A stretch of 59,104 nt of DNA from JBGCEZ01 sp045106735 (GTDB taxonomy: Bacteria > Planctomycetota > Phycisphaerae > Phycisphaerales > SM1A02). Location of the stretch: positions 1-59,104 of the forward strand of contig JBGCEZ010000008.1 in the NCBI GenBank assembly GCA_045106735.1. Direction: 5' to 3'. This document shows positions 16,249 through 25,599 of this stretch, piece after piece. Each line of letters opens with the position of its first letter. The stretch's first letter is position 1. The notes beneath the pieces are model-generated. The model was given only the letters and a program-made list of their open reading frames with translations. It did not search any database and had not been told where the DNA came from. A program made the translations under genes and the position numbers.

Positions 16249-18222
16249 ATGGACCAACTCAACCAACTTGTCGGATCGATCAACGGCATCCTCTTCCACG
16301 AGGCCGTCGTGTTCGTGCTCCTCGCAACGGGCATCCTCTTTACGCTCTGGACCGCCTTCGGCCAGTACCGGGCCCTCACCCACGGCACCCAGGTGGTCCG
16401 CGGCGTGTACGACTCGCACGATGACCCCGGGGCGATCAACCACTTCCAGGCCCTGTCGGCCGCCCTCTCGGCGACCGTCGGCCTCGGCAACATCGGTGGT
16501 GTGGCGCTCGCCGTCGCCCTCGGCGGCCCGGGTGCGGTCTTCTGGATGTGGGTGATCGGCGTCGTGGGCATGGCCCTGAAGATGACCGAAGTCACCCAGT
16601 CGATGCTGTACCGCAACACCAGCGATCCGGACAACCCGCACGGCGGCCCGATGTTCGTGGCCCGCGAAGGCTTCAAGCGCATGGGCCTTGGCTGGCTCGG
16701 CTCGCTCGTCGGCGGCGTGTTCGTGATCACGCTGCTGATCTCGGCCGTCACCGGCGGCAACATGTTCCAGTCCTGGAACGTGGCCGAGGTGAGCTTCCAG
16801 AACTTCAGCCTCCCGCGCCCGGTCACCGGCATCATCCTGTCGGTGCTCGTGGGCCTGGTCATCATCGGCGGCATCAAGCGCATCGGCAGCGTGGCCGGTC
16901 GCATTGTCCCGGCCATGTGCGGCATGTACTTCCTGGCCGCCGTCATCGTCATCTTCATGAACCTGGGCGACGTCCCGGGCATGCTGAAGCTCATCGTGAC
17001 CTCGGGCCTCGGCCTCGAGGAGCAGACGCCGGGCGGCGCGTTCCTTGGCGGCACCTTTGGCTACGCGGCGATGTGGGGCATCAAGCGGGCCCTGTTCAGC
17101 TCGGAAGCGGGCCAGGGTTCTTCGCCCATCGCCCACGCCGCGGCCAAGACCGACGAGCCCGTCCGCGAAGGCGTGGTCGCCGGCATCGAGCCGTTCATTG
17201 ACACGATCGTCGTCTGCACCCTGACCGCCTTGGTCATCCTGACCACCGGCGCGTGGAACCGCGACGCCGAAGGCATCCTGCCGGCCGGCACGTCGGTCGT
17301 CGCCGCCCAGGCGGTGGTCACGTCCGACGGCACCGAGCACGTCGGTCGATTCCTCTCGGCCGGCGACACCGACATCCGCATGCTCGTGGACGATGAATCG
17401 CCGCTCGAGACGATCGCCAAGGCCAACATCGACGCCACGGCCACCGCGGCCCTGGGTCCGGTTGACGCCAACGGCATCGCGAGCCTGCCCGAGACGTGGA
17501 TCCTCTCGTCCGGCGCCTCGACCGAAGCCACCCCGACCCGCACCGAGGAAGCTCGGCGCATCGACCGTGGTGGCGACTGGCAGCGCAACAGCCGCGTCTT
17601 CGTGATCATCGACACGAACGCCGAAGAGATCAACGCCGACACCGGCAACAACCTCAGCAAGATTTACGGCCACATCCGCGGCGAAGGCGAGGGCGACGAC
17701 GCCAACATGCTCATCGCCTGGGAGCCGTTCGAGTCGGCGACCAAGCCCGAACTCGTCATCGGCGACGGCCAAGCGGGCGCCGGGCTCTACGGCGACTACG
17801 CCGGCGCCGGCCTCACATCCCACGCCTTTGACCGGGCCGTCCCGGGCCTCGGCCTCTGGCTTGTGTCGATCGCGTCGTGGCTCTTCGCCCTCTCCACCAT
17901 GATCAGTTGGAGCTACTACGGCGAACAGGGCATCGTGTACCTGGGCGGCGGCAAGGGCGCGATCTTCCTCTACAAGATCATCTACTGCCTGCTCATTCTG
18001 GTGTCCTGCCTCGGCTTCATCCGCACCGATGCCCAACTCGACGCGTGGACCACGCTCGGACTCGGCGTCATGCTCTGGGCCAACATTCCGATCATGTTGA
18101 TCTTTGGCTCGCAGGCGATGAAGGCCTACCATGGATACATGGGCAAGCTGAAGCGTGGTGAGTTCACCAAGCACGCCGCCCCCAGCATTACCGACGTCGT
18201 CGAAGGCAAGGACGTCGAGTAA
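16249..18222 (+). CDS. Sodium:alanine symporter family (AGCS) transporter with a large inserted domain
   Basis: 657 aa, against ~450-500 for the family. Conserved AGCS segments: ALSATVGLGNIGGVALAV (~71-90), PGAVFWMWVIGVVGMALK, NPHGGPMF, GIKRIGSVAGRIVPAMC, WGIKRALFSSEAGQGSSPIAHAAAK (~276-300), and LFALSTMISWSYYGEQ (~545-560). Between the helix ending LTTGAW (~336) and the next conserved LTSHAF (~523) lies a ~180-residue hydrophilic insertion (AGTSVVAAQAVV, RVFVIIDTNAEEINADTGNN); normal members have roughly 10 residues there. It imports alanine or glycine with sodium. The ATG at 16249 follows GGCGAGG. A strong terminator lies 58 nt downstream. Confidence 0.9.
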   Translation: MDQLNQLVGSINGILFHEAVVFVLLATGILFTLWTAFGQYRALTHGTQVVRGVYDSHDDPGAINHFQALSAALSATVGLGNIGGVALAVALGGPGAVFWMWVIGVVGMALKMTEVTQSMLYRNTSDPDNPHGGPMFVAREGFKRMGLGWLGSLVGGVFVITLLISAVTGGNMFQSWNVAEVSFQNFSLPRPVTGIILSVLVGLVIIGGIKRIGSVAGRIVPAMCGMYFLAAVIVIFMNLGDVPGMLKLIVTSGLGLEEQTPGGAFLGGTFGYAAMWGIKRALFSSEAGQGSSPIAHAAAKTDEPVREGVVAGIEPFIDTIVVCTLTALVILTTGAWNRDAEGILPAGTSVVAAQAVVTSDGTEHVGRFLSAGDTDIRMLVDDESPLETIAKANIDATATAALGPVDANGIASLPETWILSSGASTEATPTRTEEARRIDRGGDWQRNSRVFVIIDTNAEEINADTGNNLSKIYGHIRGEGEGDDANMLIAWEPFESATKPELVIGDGQAGAGLYGDYAGAGLTSHAFDRAVPGLGLWLVSIASWLFALSTMISWSYYGEQGIVYLGGGKGAIFLYKIIYCLLILVSCLGFIRTDAQLDAWTTLGLGVMLWANIPIMLIFGSQAMKAYHGYMGKLKRGEFTKHAAPSITDVVEGKDVE

Positions 18223-18279
18223 GGACTGCGTTCGATCAACCTGGCGCGCGGTCGCTCCGACCCGCGACGCCACATCCTG

Positions 18280-18309
18280 CAAGGGCCCACGTTTCGGCGT
18301 GGGCCCTTG
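18280..18309 (+). terminator. Rho-independent terminator of the AGCS gene
   Basis: Perfect 12-bp stem (CAAGGGCCCACG with CGTGGGCCCTTG), loop TTTCGG, followed by the T-rich TTCATTC. Confidence 0.85.
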
Positions 18310-18480
18310 TTCATTCTCGGAACCAGCCGGCCGACGTCGCGCCCGCAACATGAATCCCTCCGGATCGCCGACGGGGCACGCCGGTCGGCCGGCTACCATG
18401 GGCGTCGCACGGCCGTCGGCGGACCAGGCCTTCGATACGAACGTGCCCGCCAGTGTCCACCCTTCGACCCCCTGTCTGTC

Positions 18481-19056
18481 ATGACCCTTCCCGACCAACG
18501 CACCATCACCGCGATCCTCGCCGACCTGGCCGATGGCGATCGCGATGCCGCGCGCGAGTTGTTGCCGCACGTGTACGAGGAACTCCATCGCGTGGCCGCG
18601 GCCTTGCTGCGTGACCAGCGTCCTGGCCACACGCTGCAGCCCACCGCCCTCGTCCACGAGGCCTACCTGCGACTCGACGGCCGCGATGACGTACGGGCCC
18701 GCGGCCGCGGCGAGTTCTTCGCCCTCGCTGCCCGGGTCATGCGGCATCTCTTGGTGGACCACGCCCGCGAGCGCAACGCGGCCAAGCGCGGGGGCGGCTG
18801 GCAGCGGGTGACACTCCAGGGCATCGGCGGCAGCGGCGCCGGCCAGTCCCCCCCCGACGTGCTGGACCTCGAGGCCGCGCTGGTTCGGCTGGAGGCACTC
18901 AACCCCGACGATGCCCGGCTCGTCGAGTTACGATTCTTCGGCGGGCTCACGGGCGAGGAAGCCGGGCTCGCGATCGGCGATTCCCGGAACAGTGCGGCCC
19001 GGCGATGGCGACGCGTTCGCGCGTGGCTGAAGAACGAACTGGCGGAGCCCGAGTGA
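18481..19056 (+). CDS. ECF-type RNA polymerase sigma factor (planctomycete kinase-linked type)
   Basis: 191 aa. Region 2: LLPHVYEELHRVAAALLR and QPTALVHEAYLRL; GEFFALAARVMRHLLVDHARERNAAKRGG is the signature of the TIGR02999/Sig70_X6 group. Region 4: LVELRFFGGLTGEEAGLAIGDSRNSAARRWRRVRAWLKNEL, a helix-turn-helix for -35 recognition. No anti-sigma gene is adjacent; instead a membrane Ser/Thr kinase starts 3 nt downstream. In planctomycetes this arrangement is recurrent and the kinase is thought to control the sigma factor by phosphorylation (inference here). The ATG at 18481 lacks a clear SD. Confidence 0.92.
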   Translation: MTLPDQRTITAILADLADGDRDAARELLPHVYEELHRVAAALLRDQRPGHTLQPTALVHEAYLRLDGRDDVRARGRGEFFALAARVMRHLLVDHARERNAAKRGGGWQRVTLQGIGGSGAGQSPPDVLDLEAALVRLEALNPDDARLVELRFFGGLTGEEAGLAIGDSRNSAARRWRRVRAWLKNELAEPE

Positions 19057-19059
19057 CCG

Positions 19060-21996
19060 ATGAACGCTGAGCAGTACCGCCGCGCGGCCAAGCTTTTCGA
19101 CGAGGCATGCGACCGGCCGGCTGCCGAGCGCGAGGCGTTCGTGCGTGGACGGACCGGCGACGCCGACATCGGCGAGCACGTCCTGGCCATGCTGGCCCAG
19201 GACGCCGACGACGCTGATACGGCACCTGGCTTCGCCGCGACGCAATGGTTCGACTCGGACGCCAGCGCTGGCGCGAGCGCCGCGCCCGCGCCGGCCCCTG
19301 CCACCCCCGAACGCATCGACCGGTACCGCATCCTCGGCCTGATCGGCCAAGGCGGCATGGGCCGCGTCTTTCGCGCCGAGCAAGATCAGCCCCGGCGCAC
19401 CGTCGCCCTGAAACTGCTGCGACCGAGCATGTTCGGGCCGGACCTGATCAAGCGGTTCCGCAATGAAGCGGAGTTCCTCGGCCGGCTCCATCACCCGGGC
19501 ATCGCTCGCATCTACGACGCCGGGACCTGGGATGCGACCGAGGGGCCGCAGCCGTGGTACGCGATGGAGCTCGTGAACGGGTTGCCGCTCAACGAGCACG
19601 CGACCGCGGGCCACCTCGACGACGACGCTCGCCTTCAGCTCGTGGCCGAGGTGGCCGATGCCGTCCACCACGCCCACGAGTCCGGCATCATCCACCGCGA
19701 CCTCAAACCAGAGAACATCCTCGTTGACGGCGACGGCCCAAAGATCCTCGACTTTGGCGTCGCCCGCGTCACCGACGCCGACATCCGCACCACCACTGTC
19801 CAGACGGCGGCCGGCCAACTCATCGGCACGCTCGAGTACATGAGTCCGGAGCAGTGCCTCGGCGATCCGGCCGCGGTCGACGCTCGGACCGATGTGTACG
19901 CCATCGGCGTCATCCTGCACGAGTTGCTGTGTGGCCAGCGCCCCCACGATCTCAGCGGCAAGTCCATTCCCGAGGCCATCCGCGCGATCCGCGAAGACAC
20001 GCCGACGCGCCCCAGCGGCCTGCGACGCGCGGTTCGCGGCGACCTCGAGACGATCATCATCAAGGCGCTCGAGAAAGATCCGCAGCGCCGCTACGCCACT
20101 GCCCGCGATCTGGCCGACGATCTTCGGCGTTTGCTGGCCGACGAACCGATCCTCGCCCGCCCGCCGAGCGCGATCTACCAGCTCACGAAACTCGCCCGCC
20201 GCCACCGAGCCGCCGCGATTGCCGCCGTCGCCATCGCGACGATCTTGACCGCCGGCACCGTCACCAGCACGGTCTTTGCAATCCGCGCTTCCGCCGCGCG
20301 GAACGACGCCCAGGCGGCCACGACGGACGCGGTCGAACGGGCCGAGAGTCTGGCCGCGATCAATCTCTTCACCGAGCGCATGCTCGAACAGGCCGACCCC
20401 TGGCGAGCCGGCGGGAACGTCAGCGTGGTCACGGCCTTGAACCGGGCGGCGGCGAACGTCGAAACGAACTTCGGCGCCCAGCCAGAACTGGAAGCTTCGG
20501 TTCGCCTGACGATCGGCCGCACGTACGTCGGATTGGGCGTCCACACCGAAGGCCAGCGTCATCTGCGCCGAGCCGTCGAGCTGCGGACCGAGCTTTACGG
20601 GGTCGATGCCCCGGAAACATTGGCCGCCCGCGTCGCGCTGGCCGCGTCGACCACGCTCGACTACGAACCGATTGGCCCGGACGGCGAGTTGGAGATGTTG
20701 CTCGCCACCTGCCGCCGCGTGCTCGGGCCGCGGGATGTCCTGACGCGCCGGGCCGCGACCCACCTGGCCACGGCCAACCAGCAATCTGGCGACTGGCCCG
20801 CCGCCGCGACGTTGGCCGACGCGGTCCTGGAGGCGACCGATCTGGATCGCGTTGCATCCATGGATCGCGAGGAGTTTGAACTCTCCATCGGGGCGATGAT
20901 TGTCCGTGGCTGGACCGACGTCTTCGCCGGCGAGCTGGATGCGGCGGACGCACGGTTCTTGGCCGCCGACGAAGTATGCGTCGACTACGGCGGAGCGTCC
21001 TTTCCTCGGCGGGTGGTGGCCCTCAACGCCCGGGCCGCGGTGGCGGCCGACCGTCGCGACTGGGCCGCGGCCGAAGGGTTCTACCGAACGACCCTCCGGC
21101 TCGGCGAAGAAGTCCTCGGCAACAACCACCCCGACATGTCGGTGGCACTGACCGGCCTCGCGTGGGTGCTGGAGATGAGCGGCAAGCCCGAGGACTCGGA
21201 ACCGATGCATCGCCGGGCGATCGCGCTGCTCACCGGCGCCCGCGGCCCCGACCACCGGCACACGCTCATCGCCCGTACGAACCTCGGCGAACACTTGGCC
21301 AACCGCGGACGCCTGGACGAAGCGTCGACGATTCTGAACGACGTCATTGAGGTGCGCCGGGCATCACTCGGCGCCGACCACCCCGACGTGGCGGCCAGCT
21401 ACAACAGCCTCGGGCTCCTGTACTACCGCAGCGGTGAAATGACCGCGGCCCGCGACGCGTTCGCCGCCGGCGTCGCCATCTACGACCGGATCTACGAGCG
21501 GCCGAACACCGACTCGATCACGGCGTTGGTCAACCTGGCCGCGACCCACCGCAATCTGGAGGCGTGGGACGAAGCGATTCCGCTGCAGCTCGCGGTGCTG
21601 GAGTACGACGGCCGCGTTTCCGGCGAGCGCTCTCGCGAGATCGCCGACGGCCTTAGTTCGCTGAGCAAGATGCTGACCGGCGCGGGGCGGCTCGACGAAG
21701 CCCGAGAGCGAGCGACCCTCGGCCTGGAGATCGCCCGCGAACACGACGGCGAAACTCGGATCGGTGCACTGCTCGACGCCCTGGGGCGCGTGGAGTGGGC
21801 GGCCGGCAACCTCGGCCTCGCCCGCACGCACCTGGCCGAGGCATGGCAGCTCTACGTCGACAACCGGCCCGGCCGGCAGTTCGCGGTGGCCGAGGCTCTG
21901 GCCGAGATCGCCGAAGCGTCCGGCGATGCGGCGGCCGCGGCCGAGTGGAAAGCGCGGGCGACGCCACCGCCGCCGCCGACTCCGACTCCGGGGTGA
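19060..21996 (+). CDS. Membrane Ser/Thr protein kinase with C-terminal TPR repeats
   Basis: 978 aa. Residues 1-~85 form a short N-terminal domain and an Ala/Pro linker. The kinase domain spans ~88-360: GQGGMG P-loop (96-101), VALK with Lys118, HRDLKPENI (212-220), DFGVAR (231-236), MSPEQ, and DVYAIGVILHELL. One TM helix at ~384-408 follows. The C-terminal ~560 residues are TPR-like (e.g. HPDMSVALTGLAWVLEMSGK, HPDVAASYNSLGLLYYRSGE, DSITALVNLAATHRNLEAW) and would lie outside the membrane, forming a sensor or scaffold. It is directly behind the ECF sigma gene (3-nt gap). The C-terminus is Pro-rich. It converges on lpxB with only a 16-nt gap and no terminator. Confidence 0.93.
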   Translation: MNAEQYRRAAKLFDEACDRPAAEREAFVRGRTGDADIGEHVLAMLAQDADDADTAPGFAATQWFDSDASAGASAAPAPAPATPERIDRYRILGLIGQGGMGRVFRAEQDQPRRTVALKLLRPSMFGPDLIKRFRNEAEFLGRLHHPGIARIYDAGTWDATEGPQPWYAMELVNGLPLNEHATAGHLDDDARLQLVAEVADAVHHAHESGIIHRDLKPENILVDGDGPKILDFGVARVTDADIRTTTVQTAAGQLIGTLEYMSPEQCLGDPAAVDARTDVYAIGVILHELLCGQRPHDLSGKSIPEAIRAIREDTPTRPSGLRRAVRGDLETIIIKALEKDPQRRYATARDLADDLRRLLADEPILARPPSAIYQLTKLARRHRAAAIAAVAIATILTAGTVTSTVFAIRASAARNDAQAATTDAVERAESLAAINLFTERMLEQADPWRAGGNVSVVTALNRAAANVETNFGAQPELEASVRLTIGRTYVGLGVHTEGQRHLRRAVELRTELYGVDAPETLAARVALAASTTLDYEPIGPDGELEMLLATCRRVLGPRDVLTRRAATHLATANQQSGDWPAAATLADAVLEATDLDRVASMDREEFELSIGAMIVRGWTDVFAGELDAADARFLAADEVCVDYGGASFPRRVVALNARAAVAADRRDWAAAEGFYRTTLRLGEEVLGNNHPDMSVALTGLAWVLEMSGKPEDSEPMHRRAIALLTGARGPDHRHTLIARTNLGEHLANRGRLDEASTILNDVIEVRRASLGADHPDVAASYNSLGLLYYRSGEMTAARDAFAAGVAIYDRIYERPNTDSITALVNLAATHRNLEAWDEAIPLQLAVLEYDGRVSGERSREIADGLSSLSKMLTGAGRLDEARERATLGLEIAREHDGETRIGALLDALGRVEWAAGNLGLARTHLAEAWQLYVDNRPGRQFAVAEALAEIAEASGDAAAAAEWKARATPPPPPTPTPG

Positions 21997-22012
21997 AGGG
22001 CGGCCGGCGTCA

Positions 22013-23374
22013 TCAGCCGGGCCCAGCGCCTGGAAATGGCTCGCCATCCAGCCGCCCCAGCACGATCGCCGCCGACTCGGCGTTGGGATCGTGCCCGGCG
22101 TAGATCGCGCGGATGCGGGCCATGGCGTCGCGCTGCGCACCGGCCACGGCCGCGTCGGCCAGGATCGCGTCGGCCGCATCCATGATCGGGGCGTCGGAGC
22201 CGGCCCACGGCACGAATTCGGGGACGACGCGTTCGCCGAGCGCGAGGTTCGGCAGCAAGCGGTGCGGCGCGCGGAGCAACCGATGGGCAATCGCCGCCGA
22301 CGCCCGGCTCACGCGGAAGACGCCGACCATCGGCACGCCGTGGCGAACGACATCCAGGCTGACCGTGCCGCTGACGGCCACGGCCAGGTCCGCCCCGTGC
22401 AGCACCGCGTCGAGTTGGCCGACATGGTTCGTGAGCGGAATGTCCGCCGCCGCCGAACCGCCGACGTCGGCCCAGTGTTCGGCCAGACGGTCGGCGATCG
22501 CCGCCGACGTGGGGGCGGCAACGAGCTGGACGGCCTCCCCGCGGGCGACGGCTCGCCGGGCGGCCTCCCCCGCCACCCGCATCAGCGTCGCTCCGTTGCG
22601 CTGGACTTCCTTGGGCCGGCTGCCGGGCAGGACGACGATGCGTCGGACGGCGGGCGGTGCCGCGTTGCCGCCCGACTGCGTCCGCGGCTCGGCAGTCGAC
22701 TCCGCCTCGCCCGTTTCGCCGGCCGTCGCGCCGCCCGTCGCGCCGGCCGTTTCGCCGGCCGTTTCGCCGGCCGCTTCTCCGGCCGTTCTGCTGGCCAGTC
22801 CGCCGCCCGCCCCGGTCGCCAGCCCCAGAGCCTCCCCGGTCGCAACCAGATCAGCGACGTCCAAATCGCGGTCCAGCCTCGGGTGGCCGATGAACCGCGC
22901 GGGAATACCGCGGGCCGCGAACCACGCGGGCTCAAAGGGCAGCAGGCACATCAGCCCGTCCGTCAGCGGCCGCAGCTTCCGCACCCGCCACGCGCCCCAG
23001 GCCCACATCTGCGGGGCCACCAGGTGGATGACGCCGGCGCCGCGGGCCCGGGTCAGCTTCACGATGTGGATGTTGGCCGCCGGCGAATCCACCGGCACGT
23101 GCAGGGCCACCGGATTCGCGTCCAGCCACGGCTGCATGCGGGCGACGATCCCCCGCATCCAGCGAATCTTGGCCAGGGCGTCGATCCCCATGGCCGCATT
23201 TTCGGCCGTCGTCTCGATCAGCTCGCAGCCGGCGGCGGCCATCTTTGGCCCGCCCAGGCCCATGATCCGCAGCCCGGGCCGTTCGGCCAGCAGCCGCGCG
23301 ATCATGGGGGCGGCGTGGGCATCCCCGCTGGGTTCGAACGCGGTCACGAGAATCAGGGGGTTGCCGGCGGACAT
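22013..23374 (-). CDS. lpxB: Lipid-A-disaccharide synthase
   Basis: GT19 glycosyltransferase that joins UDP-2,3-diacylglucosamine and lipid X during lipid A synthesis at the inner membrane. 453 aa against ~380 usual. Motifs: FEPSGDAHAA (14-22), MGLGGPKMAAAG, MGIDAL, PQMWAWGAWRV (121-131), FIGHPRLD (161-168), VVLPGSRPKEV (247-257), and VSGTVSLDVVRHGVPMV. Between the two halves (~184-240) lies a Gly/Glu/Thr/Ala repeat (AGETAGETAG-like) encoded by short tandem repeats at ~22,680-22,800. This sits at the inter-domain hinge and is absent from ordinary LpxB. It shows that the organism makes lipid A. The ATG at 23374 has no strong SD. Confidence 0.9.
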   Translation of the reverse strand: MSAGNPLILVTAFEPSGDAHAAPMIARLLAERPGLRIMGLGGPKMAAAGCELIETTAENAAMGIDALAKIRWMRGIVARMQPWLDANPVALHVPVDSPAANIHIVKLTRARGAGVIHLVAPQMWAWGAWRVRKLRPLTDGLMCLLPFEPAWFAARGIPARFIGHPRLDRDLDVADLVATGEALGLATGAGGGLASRTAGEAAGETAGETAGATGGATAGETGEAESTAEPRTQSGGNAAPPAVRRIVVLPGSRPKEVQRNGATLMRVAGEAARRAVARGEAVQLVAAPTSAAIADRLAEHWADVGGSAAADIPLTNHVGQLDAVLHGADLAVAVSGTVSLDVVRHGVPMVGVFRVSRASAAIAHRLLRAPHRLLPNLALGERVVPEFVPWAGSDAPIMDAADAILADAAVAGAQRDAMARIRAIYAGHDPNAESAAIVLGRLDGEPFPGAGPG

Positions 23375-23559
23375 GGCGGCGGAGGATACCAGCGGGCGGC
23401 GGCCAGCCTCGCCATTCGCGTCCGTCCGGCCAGCGGTTACGATCCGCGGTTCACCCCGATTCGCGTCCGGACGCGTCGGCCGGCCCGCGCCAGGCCCCGC
23501 CGTCCGGCCGCCTCACCCCAAGCCGGCCTCCCGCCGGCCACACGAGATCGAGCCACGTC

Positions 23560-25347
23560 ATGCTGAAGCGCACCCACATGTGCGGGGTCCTCCGCCCCGA
23601 ACACGCCGGAACCGAGGTTGTCCTCGCCGGGTGGATCAACACCTACCGCGACCAGGGCAAGGGCCTGCTGTTCGCCGATGTGCGCGACCGCACCGGGTTG
23701 ACCCAGGTGGTCTTCGATCTTGAGGATGCCGACGAGGCGACGGTGGAAGCCGCCCGCCAGCTCCGCCGCGAAGACGTCATCGCCGTCCGCGGACTCGTGC
23801 GCGAGCGCGAGGGCAAGCCCAACAAGAAGCTCGCCACCGGCACGATCGAAGTGATGGCCACCAGCCTGGAAGTATTGGCCAAGACCGACACCCCCCCGAT
23901 CCTGCCCGACGACCACGAGGCCGGCAAGATCGCCGAAGAGAAGCGCCTCGCCTACCGCTACATCGACCTCCGCCGGCCGCGGATGCAGGACATCCTGCGC
24001 ACCCGCCATGCGGTGGCCCGCGCGGCCCGCAACTACTTCGATGGCCACGACTTCATCGAGGTGGAAACGCCCTTCCTCATCAAGACCACGCCGGAAGGCG
24101 CCCGCGACTTCGTCGTGCCGGCCCGCCTGCACGAGAACCAGTGGTACGCCCTCCCGCAGTCGCCGCAGATCTTCAAGCAGATCCTCATGGTCGCCGGCTG
24201 CGACCGGTACCTGCAGATCGTTCGCTGCTTCCGCGACGAAGATCCCCGGGCCGACCGCCAGGCCGAGTTCACCCAGATCGATCTCGAGATGAGCTTCGTC
24301 GACCGCGACGACGTCATGGAGCTCATGGGCGGCTTTGCCCGCACCGTCTGGAAGGACGTGCTCGGCGTCGACATCGGCGACATCCCGTCGATCTCCTACG
24401 CCGACGCCATGGACCGCTACGGCATCGACCGCCCGGACCTTCGCTTCGGCCTGGAATTGCAGGACGTTTCGGCGCTGGCGGCCAAGACCGACTTCAAGGT
24501 CTTTGGCGACGCCCTGGCCAAGGACGGCGGGTGCGTGAAGTGCATCGTCATCCCCGGCGGAGCGTCCAAGCTCACCCGCAAGATGACCGACGGCTACAGC
24601 GAATTCGTCAAGCTCTTCGGGGCCGGCGGCGTGCCGGCGGTGAAGTACGGCGATGGCGGTTTCGAGACGGGCATCGCCCGCTTCCTGGAGCCGATCGCCG
24701 GCGAATTGGCGGAGCAGCTCGGCCTGAAGCCCGGCGACAGCGTGTTGTTTGGCGCCGACACCCGCACGATCGCCAATCGGGCGCTCGGTGAACTGCGGAT
24801 CAAGCTCGGCAAGGACCTCGAGCTGGCCGCCGACGGCGACTGGAAGTTCGTCTGGGTCGTCGACTTCCCGATGTTCGAACGCGACGAAGAAGCTGGCCGC
24901 TGGGTCGCCCTGCACCACCCGTTCACCGCGCCGATGCCGGGGCAGCTTGAGGTCCTGGAGAGCGACCCGTCGGGCTGCATCAGTGCCGGCTACGACCTGG
25001 TGTGCAACGGCTCGGAAATCGGCGGCGGTTCGATCCGCATCCACGACATGTCGGTGCAGGAGCGCGTGTTCGCCCTGCTCGGCCTGACGCCGGAAGACGC
25101 GAAGGAGAAGTTCGGCTTCCTGCTCGACGCCCTGCGCTACGGGGCCCCGCCGCACGGCGGCATCGCCTTCGGACTCGACCGAATGGTCATGCACCTCGTC
25201 GGCACCGACAACATCCGCGACGTCATCGCCTTCCCCAAGACGCAGACCGGCGCGGACCTCATGACCGGAGCGCCCGGCTCCATCGAGCCTGAGCAGCTCG
25301 AAGAACTGCGGATCCGCCCGGTGATCACCGAGCCGGCCGCGGACTGA
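23560..25347 (+). CDS. aspS: Aspartyl-tRNA synthetase
   Basis: 595 aa, typical bacterial-type AspRS length. The N-terminal OB-fold anticodon domain contains GWINTYRDQGKGLLFADVRDRTG. Class II motif 2: FRDEDPRADRQAEFTQIDLEMSF (~227-249). The GAD insertion occupies ~290-420. Motif 3 region GIAFGLDRMVMHLVGTDNIRDVIAFPK (~537-563) is complete. It charges tRNA-Asp (or also tRNA-Asn if non-discriminating; not decidable by eye). The ATG at 23560 opens the domain directly. Monocistronic as seen. Confidence 0.97.
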   Translation: MLKRTHMCGVLRPEHAGTEVVLAGWINTYRDQGKGLLFADVRDRTGLTQVVFDLEDADEATVEAARQLRREDVIAVRGLVREREGKPNKKLATGTIEVMATSLEVLAKTDTPPILPDDHEAGKIAEEKRLAYRYIDLRRPRMQDILRTRHAVARAARNYFDGHDFIEVETPFLIKTTPEGARDFVVPARLHENQWYALPQSPQIFKQILMVAGCDRYLQIVRCFRDEDPRADRQAEFTQIDLEMSFVDRDDVMELMGGFARTVWKDVLGVDIGDIPSISYADAMDRYGIDRPDLRFGLELQDVSALAAKTDFKVFGDALAKDGGCVKCIVIPGGASKLTRKMTDGYSEFVKLFGAGGVPAVKYGDGGFETGIARFLEPIAGELAEQLGLKPGDSVLFGADTRTIANRALGELRIKLGKDLELAADGDWKFVWVVDFPMFERDEEAGRWVALHHPFTAPMPGQLEVLESDPSGCISAGYDLVCNGSEIGGGSIRIHDMSVQERVFALLGLTPEDAKEKFGFLLDALRYGAPPHGGIAFGLDRMVMHLVGTDNIRDVIAFPKTQTGADLMTGAPGSIEPEQLEELRIRPVITEPAAD

Positions 25348-25425
25348 TCGGCGGTTTGGCCGGCGGGTTTGGCCGGCGGACTGATCGGCGGTTTGGCCGG
25401 TGGTTCGGCCGGTGGTTCGGCCGGC
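25346..25425. repeat. GGCCGGN short-period repeat after aspS
   Basis: Imperfect iterations of GGCGGTTTGGCCGG and GGTTCGGCC just behind the aspS stop. Similar GCCGGCCGTTTC arrays occur inside lpxB. They look like replication-slippage repeats; no coding function is apparent. Confidence 0.6.
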
Positions 25426-25519
25426 GCTCGGCGTCCGGCCCCGACGCCAGCCCCGGCCCTCGCCCCCCCCGGGGCGACACCCAATCGGGCCGCACCAACG
25501 TGGCTCCCAAAAATGAACA

Positions 25520-25548
25520 GCGGCCGGCGGATCCATTCCGCCGGCCGC
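25520..25548. terminator. Hairpin terminator between aspS and the DUF3352-like gene
   Basis: Perfect 12-bp stem (GCGGCCGGCGGA with its complement) around the loop TCCAT, followed by TTTC on the plus strand. It can serve both converging genes. Confidence 0.75.
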
Positions 25549-25599
25549 TTTCGTGTTCGGTGCGGGCCGGACGTCGCCGGCCGCTTCAATCGATGCGAA

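Noticed and set aside
16117..18762. An 881-codon minus-strand frame opposite the AGCS and sigma genes
   Set aside because: His/Asp/Gly-biased composition typical of a shadow frame; the plus-strand products have clear family motifs.
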